Shown: positions 10,282 to 19,900 of the stretch, one piece after another
Position numbering within the stretch: the stretch's first letter is position 1
Layout: each line of letters begins with the position of its first letter
Assembly: GCF_026343945.1 (NCBI RefSeq)
Contig: NZ_JAPKNJ010000001.1
Span: 310,001-374,000 of the forward strand
DNA: 64,000 bases
Direction of reading: 5' to 3'
Source of the DNA: Kaistia algarum
GTDB taxonomy: Bacteria; Pseudomonadota; Alphaproteobacteria; Rhizobiales; Kaistiaceae
The notes under the pieces: generated by a model
Databases searched by the model: none
The model's input: the letters and a program-made list of their open reading frames with translations, nothing else
Told to the model about the DNA's origin: nothing
Program-made: the position numbers and the translations under genes

Positions 10282-11175
10282 ATGACGCAGACCAGAAAGC
10301 GCCGATTTCCTATCCATGCCGTCGTCGGCACTGTGCCGATGATCCTCGTTTCGGTCGGCGTGTTCGTCATCGGAATCGGTTTTTCCGTGCTTTGGTCCTT
10401 CACCAGCTCGAAGCTCTTTCCAAGCTATAACTTCGTCGGACTGTCGCAATACCGGCGGCTATGGGCCGATGATCGCTGGCTTATTTCGATCAACAACATC
10501 TGGTTCTTCGGCCTGATGTCCATCGCCTGCAACATGGTGTTTGGCTATCTGCTGGCTGTCTTCATGGATCAGCGCGTTCGCCAGGAAGACGCGCTGCGCT
10601 CCATCTTCCTCTACCCCTTCGCCATGTCCCTGATCGTGACCGGTCTTGTCTGGCAATGGGCCCTCGACCCCAATCTCGGGATCCAGCAGGCCATGCGGAA
10701 CTGGGGCTGGGAGAGCTTCACTTTCGCCCCACTGGTGCAGGCCAATACCGCGATCTACGGCTTGGTCGTTGCCGGCATTTGGCAGGGCTCGGGCGTGACG
10801 ATGGCGATCCTGCTCGCCGGGCTGCGCGGTATCGATTCCGAAATATGGAAAGCCGCCAAGATCGACGGCATCCCGACCTGGCGCACGCATGTGTTCATCG
10901 TTGCGCCGATGATGCGGGGCGCCTTTGCGACCGCCTTCGTGCTGCAATGCGTCGCCGTCGTCCGCGTTTACGATCTGGTCATCGCCATGACGGGCGGCGG
11001 ACCGGGCATCGCGACGACCATGCCGGCCGTCTACGTCATCCAGCTGATCACCGTCCGCCAGAATGTGGGACAGGGTATGGCAGCCGCGACTCTGATGCTC
11101 GCGCCTATCCTCCTCGTCCTCGCGATCGGCGGAATTCTACAGTGGCGCAATCGGCGCAAGGAATCGCGCGCATGA
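10282..11175 (+). CDS. Sugar ABC transporter permease (MalF type)
   Basis: A 297-aa inner-membrane permease with six or so hydrophobic segments, beginning at about residues 10-35 (VVGTVPMILVSVGVFVIGIGF). The cytoplasmic EAA loop is visible as IWKAAKIDGIPTWRTHVFIVAPMMR near residue 195-215, which contacts the ATPase. It follows the binding-protein gene after a 134-bp gap holding a stem-loop and overlaps the second permease by four bases (ATGA), a sign of coupled translation. No strong ribosome site precedes the ATG. Substrate is inferred only from context. Confidence 0.92.
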   Translation: MTQTRKRRFPIHAVVGTVPMILVSVGVFVIGIGFSVLWSFTSSKLFPSYNFVGLSQYRRLWADDRWLISINNIWFFGLMSIACNMVFGYLLAVFMDQRVRQEDALRSIFLYPFAMSLIVTGLVWQWALDPNLGIQQAMRNWGWESFTFAPLVQANTAIYGLVVAGIWQGSGVTMAILLAGLRGIDSEIWKAAKIDGIPTWRTHVFIVAPMMRGAFATAFVLQCVAVVRVYDLVIAMTGGGPGIATTMPAVYVIQLITVRQNVGQGMAAATLMLAPILLVLAIGGILQWRNRRKESRA

Positions 11176-12107
11176 CCGATACCAGCGTGGCAAGCCGAAT
11201 CGGATCCGAGCCAGAACGCGCGGGCACGTCTGTCGAGCCCTCAGGCCCAAAGCCGCGGCGCATATCGCCGGGGCGCATCGGCCTCTATGCCTTTCTCATT
11301 CTGTCGGCGCTGTTCTTCCTGATCCCGCTCTACATCATGATCGTCACCTCACTGAAGGGCATGCCCGAGATCCGGCTCGGCCATCTCTTCAACTTCCCCG
11401 GAGAGGTGACCTTCCAACCCTGGGCAGACGCCTGGCTACATGCCTGCACCGGCCGTGATTGCTTCGGCCTCAGCCCCGGCTTCCTAAACTCGGTGAAGAT
11501 CACCGTTCCCAGCGTCCTGATCTCGATCGTCTGCGCCTCGATCAACGGTTACGCGCTGACCTTCTGGCCCTATAAGGGCGCCAATCTGCTGTTCGGCCTG
11601 CTCGTGTTCGGGGCCTTTGTGCCCTATCAGGTCGTAATCTATCCCTTGATCATCGGACTGAGCTCCGTTGGGCTGTTCGCCTCGCTTCCCGGCATCATCA
11701 TCGTGCATACCATCTTCGGCATGCCGATCCTGACGCTGCTCTTCCGCAATTTCTATGCGGCGCTGCCGGCGGAACTGTTCAAGGCGGGACGCGTCGATGG
11801 CGCCGGCTTCTGGCGCATCTTCTTCTACATCATGCTGCCGATGTCGGTGCCGATCACGATCGTGGCGGTCATTCTTCAGGTAACCGGCATCTGGAACGAC
11901 TTCCTGTTCGGCGTCGTATTCGCCGGGCGACAGAACTGGCCGATGACGGTGCAGCTCAACAACATCGTCAATACGACGACCGGCGTCCGCGAATACAACG
12001 TCAACATGGCGGCGACGATCCTGACCGCGCTTGTTCCACTCGTCATCTATTTCGTTTCCGGCCGCTGGTTCGTTCGCGGCATCGCCGCCGGCGCCGTGAA
12101 GGGGTAA
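11172..12107 (+). CDS. Sugar ABC transporter permease (MalG type)
   Basis: A 311-aa permease partner. It has a hydrophilic N-terminal tail of about 35 residues, then a membrane segment (LYAFLILSALFFLIPLYIMI), the typical SLK motif, and the EAA loop AALPAELFKAGRVDGAGFW near residues 196-214. The frame runs open upstream to 10656, but the ATG at 11172 overlaps the preceding stop in the ATGA arrangement and gives the normal family length. It forms the heterodimeric channel with the upstream permease. The ATPase gene starts four bases after its stop. Confidence 0.92.
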   Translation: MTDTSVASRIGSEPERAGTSVEPSGPKPRRISPGRIGLYAFLILSALFFLIPLYIMIVTSLKGMPEIRLGHLFNFPGEVTFQPWADAWLHACTGRDCFGLSPGFLNSVKITVPSVLISIVCASINGYALTFWPYKGANLLFGLLVFGAFVPYQVVIYPLIIGLSSVGLFASLPGIIIVHTIFGMPILTLLFRNFYAALPAELFKAGRVDGAGFWRIFFYIMLPMSVPITIVAVILQVTGIWNDFLFGVVFAGRQNWPMTVQLNNIVNTTTGVREYNVNMAATILTALVPLVIYFVSGRWFVRGIAAGAVKG

Positions 12108-12110
12108 TCC

Positions 12111-13199
12111 ATGGCCACTGTCTCGATCCGCGATCTCGATATCGCATTCGGCTCCGTGAAGGTGCTGAAAGCCCTCGACCTCGACATCGCCGAGGGTGAG
12201 TTCGTCGTCCTGCTGGGACCGTCCGGCTGCGGCAAGTCCACCCTGCTGAATGCCGTGGCGGGCCTGCTCGACGTCGCCGCCGGCCAGATCTGGATCGGCG
12301 GCAAGAACGTCACCTGGGAAGAGCCGAAGGACCGCGGCATCGGCATGGTGTTCCAGTCCTATGCGCTCTATCCGCGCATGACGGTGAGGGGCAACCTTTC
12401 CTTCGGTCTCAAGATGGCGAAGACCCCGAAGGCCGATATCGAGGCTCGCGTCGCCAAGGCCTCGAAGATCCTGCAGATAGAGCCGCTGCTGGAGCGCCGT
12501 CCGTCCGAACTCTCGGGCGGTCAGCGTCAGCGCGTCGCGATCGGTCGCGCCCTGGTCCGCGACGTCGACGTCTTCCTGTTCGATGAGCCGCTATCCAATC
12601 TAGACGCCAAGCTCCGCACGGAACTGCGGGTCGAGATCAAGCGGCTGCATCACGAGCTCGGCTCGACGATGATCTATGTGACGCATGACCAGATCGAGGC
12701 GTTGACCCTCGCGGACCGCATCGCCGTCATGTATGGCGGCGTCATCCAGCAGCTCGCGACGCCAAAGGAAATCTATCGCCGGCCGGTCAACCGCTTCGTC
12801 GCCGGCTTTGTCGGCTCGCCCGCCATGAATTTCGTTGACGGCACGCTCGCCTTCGACGCCGGCCGGCCGAGCTTCTTGCTGTCCAACGGCGCCAGGATCG
12901 ATCTGACCGGCTACGAGTTCAGCGTCCCCCCCGTCGACGGCCAGAAGGCGACGCTGGGCGTGAGGCCGGAGCAGGTGGAGCTTGAGCGGAAGGGCGATCA
13001 TAGTTCCACGCTGCCGCTTGAACTCACCCTCCTCGAGCCCATGGGCGCCGACAGCCTCGTCTGGGGCCACCTCAGCGGTGCGCCCTTCTCTGTTCGCATC
13101 GACGGCGATACGCATGTCGCGACACCGCTGAAAGTGGATGCCTTCTTCTCGCCGAGCCATGCATCGATCTTCGACACGGCCAGCGGTAACCGGCTCTGA
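12111..13199 (+). CDS. Sugar ABC transporter ATP-binding protein (UgpC/MalK type)
   Basis: A 362-aa ATPase. Walker [10 protein letters not shown] lies near residues 36-44, Q-loop in [10 protein letters not shown], signature ELSGGQRQR, Walker [15 protein letters not shown] and H-loop YVTHDQIEALTLADR. The C-terminal third carries the MalK-type regulatory OB domain (NFVDGTLAF, LGVRPEQVEL, ISDSLVWGHL-like segment). It completes the importer, energising uptake from the cytoplasmic face. It follows the second permease by three bases and precedes the two catabolic genes of the operon. Confidence 0.93.
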   Translation: MATVSIRDLDIAFGSVKVLKALDLDIAEGEFVVLLGPSGCGKSTLLNAVAGLLDVAAGQIWIGGKNVTWEEPKDRGIGMVFQSYALYPRMTVRGNLSFGLKMAKTPKADIEARVAKASKILQIEPLLERRPSELSGGQRQRVAIGRALVRDVDVFLFDEPLSNLDAKLRTELRVEIKRLHHELGSTMIYVTHDQIEALTLADRIAVMYGGVIQQLATPKEIYRRPVNRFVAGFVGSPAMNFVDGTLAFDAGRPSFLLSNGARIDLTGYEFSVPPVDGQKATLGVRPEQVELERKGDHSSTLPLELTLLEPMGADSLVWGHLSGAPFSVRIDGDTHVATPLKVDAFFSPSHASIFDTASGNRL

Positions 13200-13256
13200 T
13201 TCGCCCTGCCACGTCCACCCGCCCGAAAGGGTGAGCCGCATCAAAGAGATGTTCTC

Positions 13257-14012
13257 ATGCCCCAGCACAAGATCTCGTTCCAGCTCTATTCGGCGCGCAA
13301 TTTCCCGCCGCTGGAGACCGTTCTCGAAGGCCTCGCCGCCATAGGCTATGACGCGGTAGAGCCCTATTATCCCCTCTATGGCGACGATGCCGCCGCCTAT
13401 CGCGCCAAGGTCGATGCGGTCGGCCTCGTCACGCCGACCTTCCATGCCCCGCTCGACGGCGTTGCCGGAGACACCGCCCGCTTCATAGACATTGCCGGCA
13501 CGATCGGCGCATCCACCATCGTCGTGCCCTATCTCGTCGCCGAGGAGCGGCCGACCAATATCGATGGCTGGAAGAAGCTCCACGACACGCTCGCCCGGGC
13601 GGCCGAGAAGGCAAAGGCCGCCGGATTTGGCCTCGGCTGGCACAATCACGACTTCGAATATGTCTCGTTGCCAGACGGCTCGCGGCCGATCGACCACCTG
13701 ATCGGCAATGGCGTCTCGGCTGAGCTCGACATCGGCTGGGTCGTGCGCGCCGGCAAGGATCCGGTGCGCGAGATCGAGAAGCTCGCAGGCGACACCATCG
13801 CCTTCCACATCAAGGACCTGGCGCCCGCCGGCACCACGGCCGAGGATGGATGGGCCGATGTCGGCACGGGCACGGTCGACTGGAAAGCCCTGAAGCCGCA
13901 TATCGATGGCGCGGCAAAGGCGCATGTCCTCGTCGCCGAGCACGACAATCCGGCGGACTGGAAGCGCTTTGCGGAGCGCTCCTTTGCTTCGATCAAGGCC
14001 CTCCTTTCCTGA
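13257..14012 (+). CDS. Sugar phosphate isomerase/epimerase (TIM barrel)
   Basis: A 251-aa xylose-isomerase-like TIM barrel protein (AP endonuclease family 2 fold). Landmarks are FQLYSARNFPPLETVLEGLAAIGYD at the first strand, LGWHNHDFEY with metal-site His, ELDIGWVVRAGKDP, FHIKDLAP and VLVAEHDNP with the late metal Glu. The metal-ligand pattern Glu/Asp/His is present. Members isomerise or epimerise sugars or cleave keto-glycosides. Paired here with a Gfo/Idh/MocA dehydrogenase and a sugar importer, it probably processes the imported sugar after oxidation; the exact reaction is not predictable. Confidence 0.88.
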   Translation: MPQHKISFQLYSARNFPPLETVLEGLAAIGYDAVEPYYPLYGDDAAAYRAKVDAVGLVTPTFHAPLDGVAGDTARFIDIAGTIGASTIVVPYLVAEERPTNIDGWKKLHDTLARAAEKAKAAGFGLGWHNHDFEYVSLPDGSRPIDHLIGNGVSAELDIGWVVRAGKDPVREIEKLAGDTIAFHIKDLAPAGTTAEDGWADVGTGTVDWKALKPHIDGAAKAHVLVAEHDNPADWKRFAERSFASIKALLS

Positions 14013-14023
14013 AAGACCACCCC

Positions 14024-15160
14024 ATGTCCACCGTTCACAAGATCGGCCTGATCGGCGCCGGCAACATCTCCGAAGCCTATCTGAAGCTGGCGCCGCTGTT
14101 TCCCGGCACAAAGATCGTCGCCGTCGCGGATATTGCGCCGGCCGCGGCCAAGGCCCGGGCCGACCAGTTCGGCATCGCTGCCATGACCGTCGATGAACTC
14201 CTGAAGAACAGCGAGATCGACACCGTCATCAACCTGACGATCCCGGCCGCTCACTATGAGATCAGCCATTCGATCCTCTCCGCTGGCAAGCATGCCTATT
14301 CGGAGAAGCCGTTCGCGCTCTCGGTCGACGACGGCAAGAAGCTCGTCGCGGAAGCCGACGCACGCGGGCTGAAGCTCGGCAGCGCACCCGACACCTTCCT
14401 TGGCGGCGGCGGCCAGACGGCGCGTCGCCTCATCGACGAGGGCAAGGTCGGCCACATCATCGCCGGCACCATGCATTTCATGGGTCACGGCATGGAGGCC
14501 TGGCATCCCAATCCCGGCTTCTTCTTCCAGCCGGGCGGTGGACCGGTGCTCGACATGGGACCCTATTACACTTCCGCGCTGATCAATCTGATCGGACCAG
14601 CCAAATCGGTCACCGCGATCGCGAGCAAGGGTTTCGAGGAGCGCTTCGTCACGGCCGAGGGTCCGATGAAGGGCAAGTCGGTACCGGTGCTGGTGCCGAC
14701 GACGATCAACGCCATCATCGAATTCGTCTCCGGCGCACAGGTGTCGTTCGGCGTCAGCTGGGACGTCTGGAAGCACGGCCATGAGAACCCTATCGAGCTC
14801 TACGGCTCGGAAGGAACGATGCTCGTGCCCGATCCGAACTTCTTCGGCGGGGCCGTCCGCTATTCGAAGGCCGGCGGCGACTATATCGAGGTCGACGCGG
14901 CCGAGGCGCCGTTCGGCCGCGCCAATTGGAGCGGCGAGCGGGCCAATTATCGCATGCTCGGCGTCGCCGATCTGCTCGATGCTGCCGAGACCGGCCGCGA
15001 GCCGCGCTGCTCGGGCCGCGTCGCGCTGCACGCACTCGACATCATGGTCTCGATCCTCGACGCAGCGGCAAGCCGCAAGGTCGTCGAACTCTCGACGACC
15101 ACGGAACGTCCCGCGCCGCTGACCGCCACCGATGCTGAGCGGCTGATCGCGTCGCGCTGA
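14024..15160 (+). CDS. Gfo/Idh/MocA-family sugar oxidoreductase
   Basis: A 378-aa NAD(P)-dependent oxidoreductase. The N-terminal Rossmann fold begins IGLIGAGNISEAYLKLAPLF (glycine motif near 8-13), followed by VAVADIAPAAAKARADQFG. The signature SEKPFALSVDDGKKLV carries the EKP lysine near residue 92, and the C-terminal sheet domain has MGPYYTSALINLIGP. The open frame extends upstream to 13850 but the ATG at 14024 starts the fold and lies 11 bases after the previous stop. Enzymes of this family commonly oxidise sugars to keto-sugars, often at C3. With the adjacent isomerase it suggests an oxidative route for an imported glycoside or sugar alcohol. Confidence 0.9.
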   Translation: MSTVHKIGLIGAGNISEAYLKLAPLFPGTKIVAVADIAPAAAKARADQFGIAAMTVDELLKNSEIDTVINLTIPAAHYEISHSILSAGKHAYSEKPFALSVDDGKKLVAEADARGLKLGSAPDTFLGGGGQTARRLIDEGKVGHIIAGTMHFMGHGMEAWHPNPGFFFQPGGGPVLDMGPYYTSALINLIGPAKSVTAIASKGFEERFVTAEGPMKGKSVPVLVPTTINAIIEFVSGAQVSFGVSWDVWKHGHENPIELYGSEGTMLVPDPNFFGGAVRYSKAGGDYIEVDAAEAPFGRANWSGERANYRMLGVADLLDAAETGREPRCSGRVALHALDIMVSILDAAASRKVVELSTTTERPAPLTATDAERLIASR

Positions 15161-15182
15161 CAGCACGTGCGGCACAAGATTG

Positions 15183-15207
15183 ACGGGGCCCGCGCGGCCC
15201 CGTTTTT
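15183..15207 (+). terminator. Rho-independent terminator of the sugar operon
   Basis: Stem acggggcc / ggccccgt with a 5-nt loop (cgcgc), followed by TTTT, 22 bases after the dehydrogenase stop codon. It ends the rightward sugar operon and lies ten bases before the end of the convergent leftward gene. Confidence 0.8.
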
Positions 15208-15216
15208 CGTTTGGGG

Positions 15217-15690
15217 TCAGTTACCCTTGGCGCTTCCCTGCGCGGGCGTCGCCAGCGGCGCACGCTCGGCCTGGGGCAGCGCCAGGACGGCGTCGAACAC
15301 CTTCGATTGGGTCTGCTCCTGCATGGCGCCGACTTCGAGCCGGATCTCGCGCAAATGCGCATCGATCGCCGCACGGTCCGGCTCGGGCGCAGCAACGAGC
15401 GGGCCGAGTTCGGCTCGGAGCGTCTTCAGGCGCTGGATGCGAGCCATCATATCCGGCTTCAGCGGCTCAAGGGCAGCCTCGACGGAGCGGACTGCATCGG
15501 GCGAAAGTCGTCCGCGCAGCCAGCGCAGCTCCATTTTGGCGGCGTGGGGGCTGCTCTCGTCGCGCGACGTGCGGAAGCGGAGCGTCTCGGTAAAGAGCGC
15601 GCCCAGGAAGTACGCATTCACCGCCAGCGAGACGACGGCAACGCCGGCGAGCCAGTTGCGGCCGCGCTTTCTTTCGGGCTTGGGTGCCAT
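15217..15690 (-). CDS. Periplasmic heavy-metal-sensor-like protein
   Basis: A 157-aa protein with a positively charged start and one N-terminal membrane anchor at about 13-32 (LAGVAVVSLAVNAYFLGALF). A helical periplasmic region follows with the pattern RWLRGRLSPDAVRSVEAAL ... IDAHLREIRLEVGAMQEQTQ, as in the Spy/CpxP/CnrX-like 'periplasmic heavy-metal sensor' group. No metal-binding His/Met cluster stands out, so a metal role is unproven. Its ATG directly follows the stop of the upstream one-TM protein gene. It is third in a cassette with an ECF sigma factor, a layout like cnrYXH, where such a sensor controls release of sigma. Confidence 0.7.
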   Translation of the reverse strand: MAPKPERKRGRNWLAGVAVVSLAVNAYFLGALFTETLRFRTSRDESSPHAAKMELRWLRGRLSPDAVRSVEAALEPLKPDMMARIQRLKTLRAELGPLVAAPEPDRAAIDAHLREIRLEVGAMQEQTQSKVFDAVLALPQAERAPLATPAQGSAKGN

Positions 15691-16170
15691 CTAGAAGCCG
15701 ATCTCGGCCGGACCAAAAAGAAGCGGATCGAGCTGGACTACCGTCATGCGCCCGTCCTCGCCGATGTCCGGACGCATCCATCCCGACGCGCCGCCAAGAA
15801 GACCGGCAATGACGATCACGGCAGCGACAGCGGCAAAACGGGAATAACGCGAATAGCGCGGGCTATGGCGCGGTTCGACCTTCGCCAGAACCTCATCGGC
15901 AATGCGGGCGACGGAGCCCTTCGACGCGATGCGATCATCCAGCGCCGCCGCCGTGGCGAGAAGTCGGCGGTCGGCGGCGATCGCCCCGTCGCGATAGGCG
16001 CGAAAGCCCCGGTCGGATAGGAGCGCCTCGCGGGCATGGCGCAGATGGGCAATATCCGGCCATTTCGAGAGGTCGGGCCCCCAGAGATCGACGGCGTCGC
16101 GAAGGCCGATCGGGCCGGCGTGCAGGCCGCTAGTTGGTTCGGAAGTGCGGTTGCTCATGGCTTTGTCCAA
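15691..16170 (-). CDS. Single-pass membrane protein, probable anti-sigma factor
   Basis: A 159-aa protein. It has a cytoplasmic-type N-terminal region of about 110 residues (LRDAVDLWGPDLSKWPD, LLSDRGFRAYRDGAI), one membrane helix at about 111-130 (FAAVAAVIVIAGLLGGASGW), and a short outer tail. It overlaps the end of the ECF sigma gene by 16 bases and is followed immediately by the heavy-metal-sensor-like gene. Position, size and topology fit an anti-sigma factor, although no zinc-binding ZAS motif (HxxxCxxC) is present. The function is inferred from context. Confidence 0.65.
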   Translation of the reverse strand: MDKAMSNRTSEPTSGLHAGPIGLRDAVDLWGPDLSKWPDIAHLRHAREALLSDRGFRAYRDGAIAADRRLLATAAALDDRIASKGSVARIADEVLAKVEPRHSPRYSRYSRFAAVAAVIVIAGLLGGASGWMRPDIGEDGRMTVVQLDPLLFGPAEIGF

Positions 16171-16892
16171 TCCTCCCCGGCGGGCTCCCCGTTCTCCGCG
16201 AGCAGCGTGCGAAGACGCCGACGCGCGCGGGCGAGAAGCGATTCATAGGCATGCTCGCCGATGCCCAGGATCGCGGCGGCTTCCGCCTGGCCGAGTTCCT
16301 GGAAATGGGCGAGGACGATCACGGCGCGCTGGCGATCCGAGAGCTGGTCGAGCGCCTCGTGCACCTGGCGGACCTCGTCGAGGCGGTCGAGATTGCGGTC
16401 GGGCGCGGCGCTCTCGTCCTCGTCCTCGATCAGATCGTCATAGTCGTCGATATCGACATGGGGACGTCGTCGGCGGATCCGGTCGATCGCGAGGCGATAG
16501 GCGACGCGGTGCAGATAGGTGCCGATGCGAGCCCGCGGCTCCCAGGTCGGCGCCTGGCGCCAGAGGCGCAGCAGCGATTCCTGGACGATCTCCTCCGCCT
16601 CCGACAGATCGGAGAGAATGGCGAGCACGAAGCGCGTCAGCCGTGGCGCCTCCGCGCCGATCAGCCGGGCGAAGACGTCCCGCTCGCCATTTGCGATCGC
16701 CTGCATCAGCGCCTCCTCGGCACGAAGCACGGCGTCTCTTCCGAAATCGTCCTTGCGCGACAAGGGCTGGACCCGACCTTTCGTCTCTTCGTGGGGAAGA
16801 CCGGCGTTGTGGCCGCCGGCGACGAGACGATACCCCATCCGGCCGCGAACCACAGCCACCTTCGCCTCATCGTGGGCACGGATCGGATCCAC
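16155..16892 (-). CDS. ECF-type RNA polymerase sigma factor
   Basis: A 245-aa sigma factor with region 2 at about 78-140 (FARLIGAEAPRLTRFVLAIL, EAEEIVQESLLRLWRQAP, RIGTYLHRVAYRLAIDRIRR) and region 4 at about 180-230 (LDQLSDRQRAVIVLAHFQELGQAEAAAIL, YESLLARARRRLRTLL). The roughly 60-residue N-terminal extension is unusual, and an internal start is possible. However, the GTG at 16892 has GGAGG five bases upstream. It begins nine bases after the RND pump gene and is followed by a membrane protein and a sensor-like protein, so the pump and a stress-type sigma module may be one operon. Confidence 0.85.
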   Translation of the reverse strand: MDPIRAHDEAKVAVVRGRMGYRLVAGGHNAGLPHEETKGRVQPLSRKDDFGRDAVLRAEEALMQAIANGERDVFARLIGAEAPRLTRFVLAILSDLSEAEEIVQESLLRLWRQAPTWEPRARIGTYLHRVAYRLAIDRIRRRRPHVDIDDYDDLIEDEDESAAPDRNLDRLDEVRQVHEALDQLSDRQRAVIVLAHFQELGQAEAAAILGIGEHAYESLLARARRRLRTLLAENGEPAGEDWTKP

Positions 16893-16901
16893 CGGCGCCT
16901 C

Positions 16902-19900
16902 CTATTCCGCGGCGATCGGCAGCTGCGGGACGTCTCGCGCGATCTCCCGGTCGGGCTGGGAGGGATGGCGCGCCTCGGCGCGCTCGACCTCGCGCAGTTC
17001 GCGAACGAGGCGCTGTTCCTCCGACGCACGCGGCTTGCCAAAGCGGGCGAGCAGCAGGAAGGCAACCGGCGTCAGGAAAAGCGTCGCCAGCGCCGAGAAT
17101 CCCAGCCCGCCGACCATGATCCAGCCGAGCGCGGCGCGTGCCTCCGAGCCGGCCCCGCCGGTCAGGATCAGCGGCAGGCCACCAAGAACGGTCGCGATCA
17201 TCGTCATCAGCACCGGGCGCAAACGGATGCGGCAGGCGTCGCGGATCGCATCGCGCACCGATAGCCCCTCGTCACGGAGCTGGTTGGCGAATTCGACAAT
17301 CAGGATGCCGTTCTTGGCCATCAGGCCAACCAGCATCACCAAGCCGATCTGCGTGTAGATGTTGATCGAGCCGCCGGAGAGCAGGATGGCATAAATGCCC
17401 GAAGCAACGCCAAACGGCACTGTGGCGAACAGGATCGCGGCCGAAATGAAGCTCTCGAACTGCGCGGCGAGCACCAGCAGGATGATGATCACGGCGAAGC
17501 CGAAAGTCTGCAGCACGCCGCTCGACGTCTCGTTCAGCGTCGCCGCCTCGCCGGTATAGACGACACCGATCCCGGCCGGCAGGCTCGGCACAGCCTTGTC
17601 GAGGATCTGCATCGCCGAGCCGAGATCGACGCCGGGCGCCAGCGTCGCCGTGATCGGTACGGCGCGGCGCTGCGACTGACGCGCCAGCGTGGGCGACGTC
17701 GAGCCCTCCGAGACACTGATGACCGAGGAGAGCGGCACCATCGCCCCGCTGGCCGTGCGGACCTGCACGTTCTCAAGATCGTTCGGCGTCACGATCATGC
17801 CATCCGGCGCCAAGGCGCGGATGTTGATCTTGTCATCGCCGATATAGAAATTGCCCATGTCGGCGCCGGCCAGCAGCGTCGAGACGATCGTGCCGACATC
17901 GGCGACGGAAATGCCGAGGTCGGCGGCGCGATCGCGGTCGATATCGACCGAGAGCTGGGGCTGGTTCAGATCATAGTTGAGCTGGACGCTGGTGAAGGCC
18001 GGATCGGACGACAGCGTGCCGATGAGGCCCGTCGCGGCCTTGGTGATGGTTTCATAGTCCGCGCCGGTGACGGCGAAGGTCAGGCCCTGGCCGCCGCCGC
18101 GAATGCCGAGGCTGTTCGCCTGGCGCAGATTGACGACGGCACCGGGGATATTGCGCAGCTTCGCCGAGAGCTCGGCGGCGATCGCCTGCTGGCTGCGCGC
18201 CCGCTCGCCCCATGGCGCCAGCGTCACGAACATGAAGCCGGAATTGGCACTGCCGAAATTGCCGGCGACCGAGAAGACATTGGTCGCCTCGCCCGATTTC
18301 AGCAAAGGCTGCACCGCCTGCGTGACGCGCGCCATCTGGCCTTGCGTATAGTCGACGGTGGAGCCCTGCGGCGCGGACATCGAGATGATGACGGCGCCGC
18401 GATCCTCCTGCGGCGTCAATTGCTGCGGCAGCAGCTCATAGGCAAGCACGGCTCCGCCCGCGAAGAGGACGCTGATGAGGATGACGACAAGCGGGGCGGC
18501 CAGCGCCGCGTCGAGCAGCTTCTCATAGAGCCGCTGTCCACCGCGGCCGAAGGCGCCGAGCGCGCGGAAAAGGATATTGTGCCGCTTGCCGTCGTTGGGC
18601 CCTTCCTCGAGATCCCCGGCAGACAGAAGACGCGACGCCATCATCGGCACCAGGGTGAGCGCCACGAAGGCGGAGAGCGCCACCGAGAAGGCCAGCACGA
18701 AGCCGAATTCGGAGAAGAGGCGGCCGGCCGTGCCCTTGAAGAAGGAAATCGGGATGAACACGGCGGCGAGCGTTGCCGTGGTCGAGATCACGGCAAAGAA
18801 CACCTGCCTTGCGCCCAGCACGGCGGCTGCGCGTGGCCCCATGCCCTCGTGGCGGCGGCGGGCGATGTTCTCCAACACGACGATGGCGTCATCGACGACG
18901 AGACCCGTTGCCAGCACCAGCGCCAGCAGCGTCAATATGTTGAGCGAGAAGCCCATCAGATACATCGCCGCTATGGTGCCCAGCAGCGACACCGGCACGG
19001 TGACAGCGGGGATCAACGTCGCGCGGAAAGAGCGCAGAAAGAGGTAGATGATGGCGATGACGATCCCGATCGCCAGCACGAGGCTGCGCTCCACCTCCTC
19101 GAACGAGCCGGCAATGAAATTGGCGTCGTCGGAAGTGATGCGGATCGAAACGTCCTTGGGCAGCGTGGCGGTCAGTTCGTCGACCGCGGTCCGCACATCC
19201 TTCGAGATCGACAGCGTGTTGGAGCTTGCCTGCCGCACGATGCCGAGGCCGACGCCGGTGCGGCCATTGACCTGAAGGCTTGACGATTTGGTCGCCGGTC
19301 CGAACACCACGTCGGCGACGTCGCCGATGCGCGTATCGCCCTTGATGCGGATCGCCTTGACGTCGTCGGCGCCCTTCACGCTGGCATCGGCGCGCACGAA
19401 CATGTTGCGGTTGGCGTCGGTCAGGTTGCCGGCGGGAACATCGAGCGCCACGGTGGCAAGCGCCGTCTTCAGATCCGTCACCGTCAGGCCATAGGCGGCA
19501 AGGCGCATCGGATCGATATAGATGGAGATCATCGGCGAGCGATCGCCATTGACCTGAACGTCGGCGACGCCGGGGACCGATTTCAGCCGGTCGACGATAA
19601 CGTCATTCACCAGTTGCGTCAGGTCCTCGATCTTCTGGCTCGACGAGGTGACGGCGAGGCGCATGATCGCGTCGCCATTGGTGTCGGCCTTGGCGATCGT
19701 CGGCGGGTCGGCATCGTCGGGCAGATTGCGCTGGGCATTGCCCACGGCATCGCGCAGGTCGCTGGCCGCGACGTTGATATCGGTCGAATCGGAGAACTGG
19801 ATTGTCACGCGGCTGCGGCCGCTGGTGGACTGAGACTGGATGTCGGTCCAGCCCGAGACGCCGGCCGCGGCGTTCTCGATAACGCTGGTCACCTCCTTGT

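Noticed and set aside
12600..15175. Two overlapping minus-strand frames of 503 and 509 aa
   Set aside because: Antisense to the ABC ATPase, isomerase and dehydrogenase genes, all with clear motifs; no independent support.
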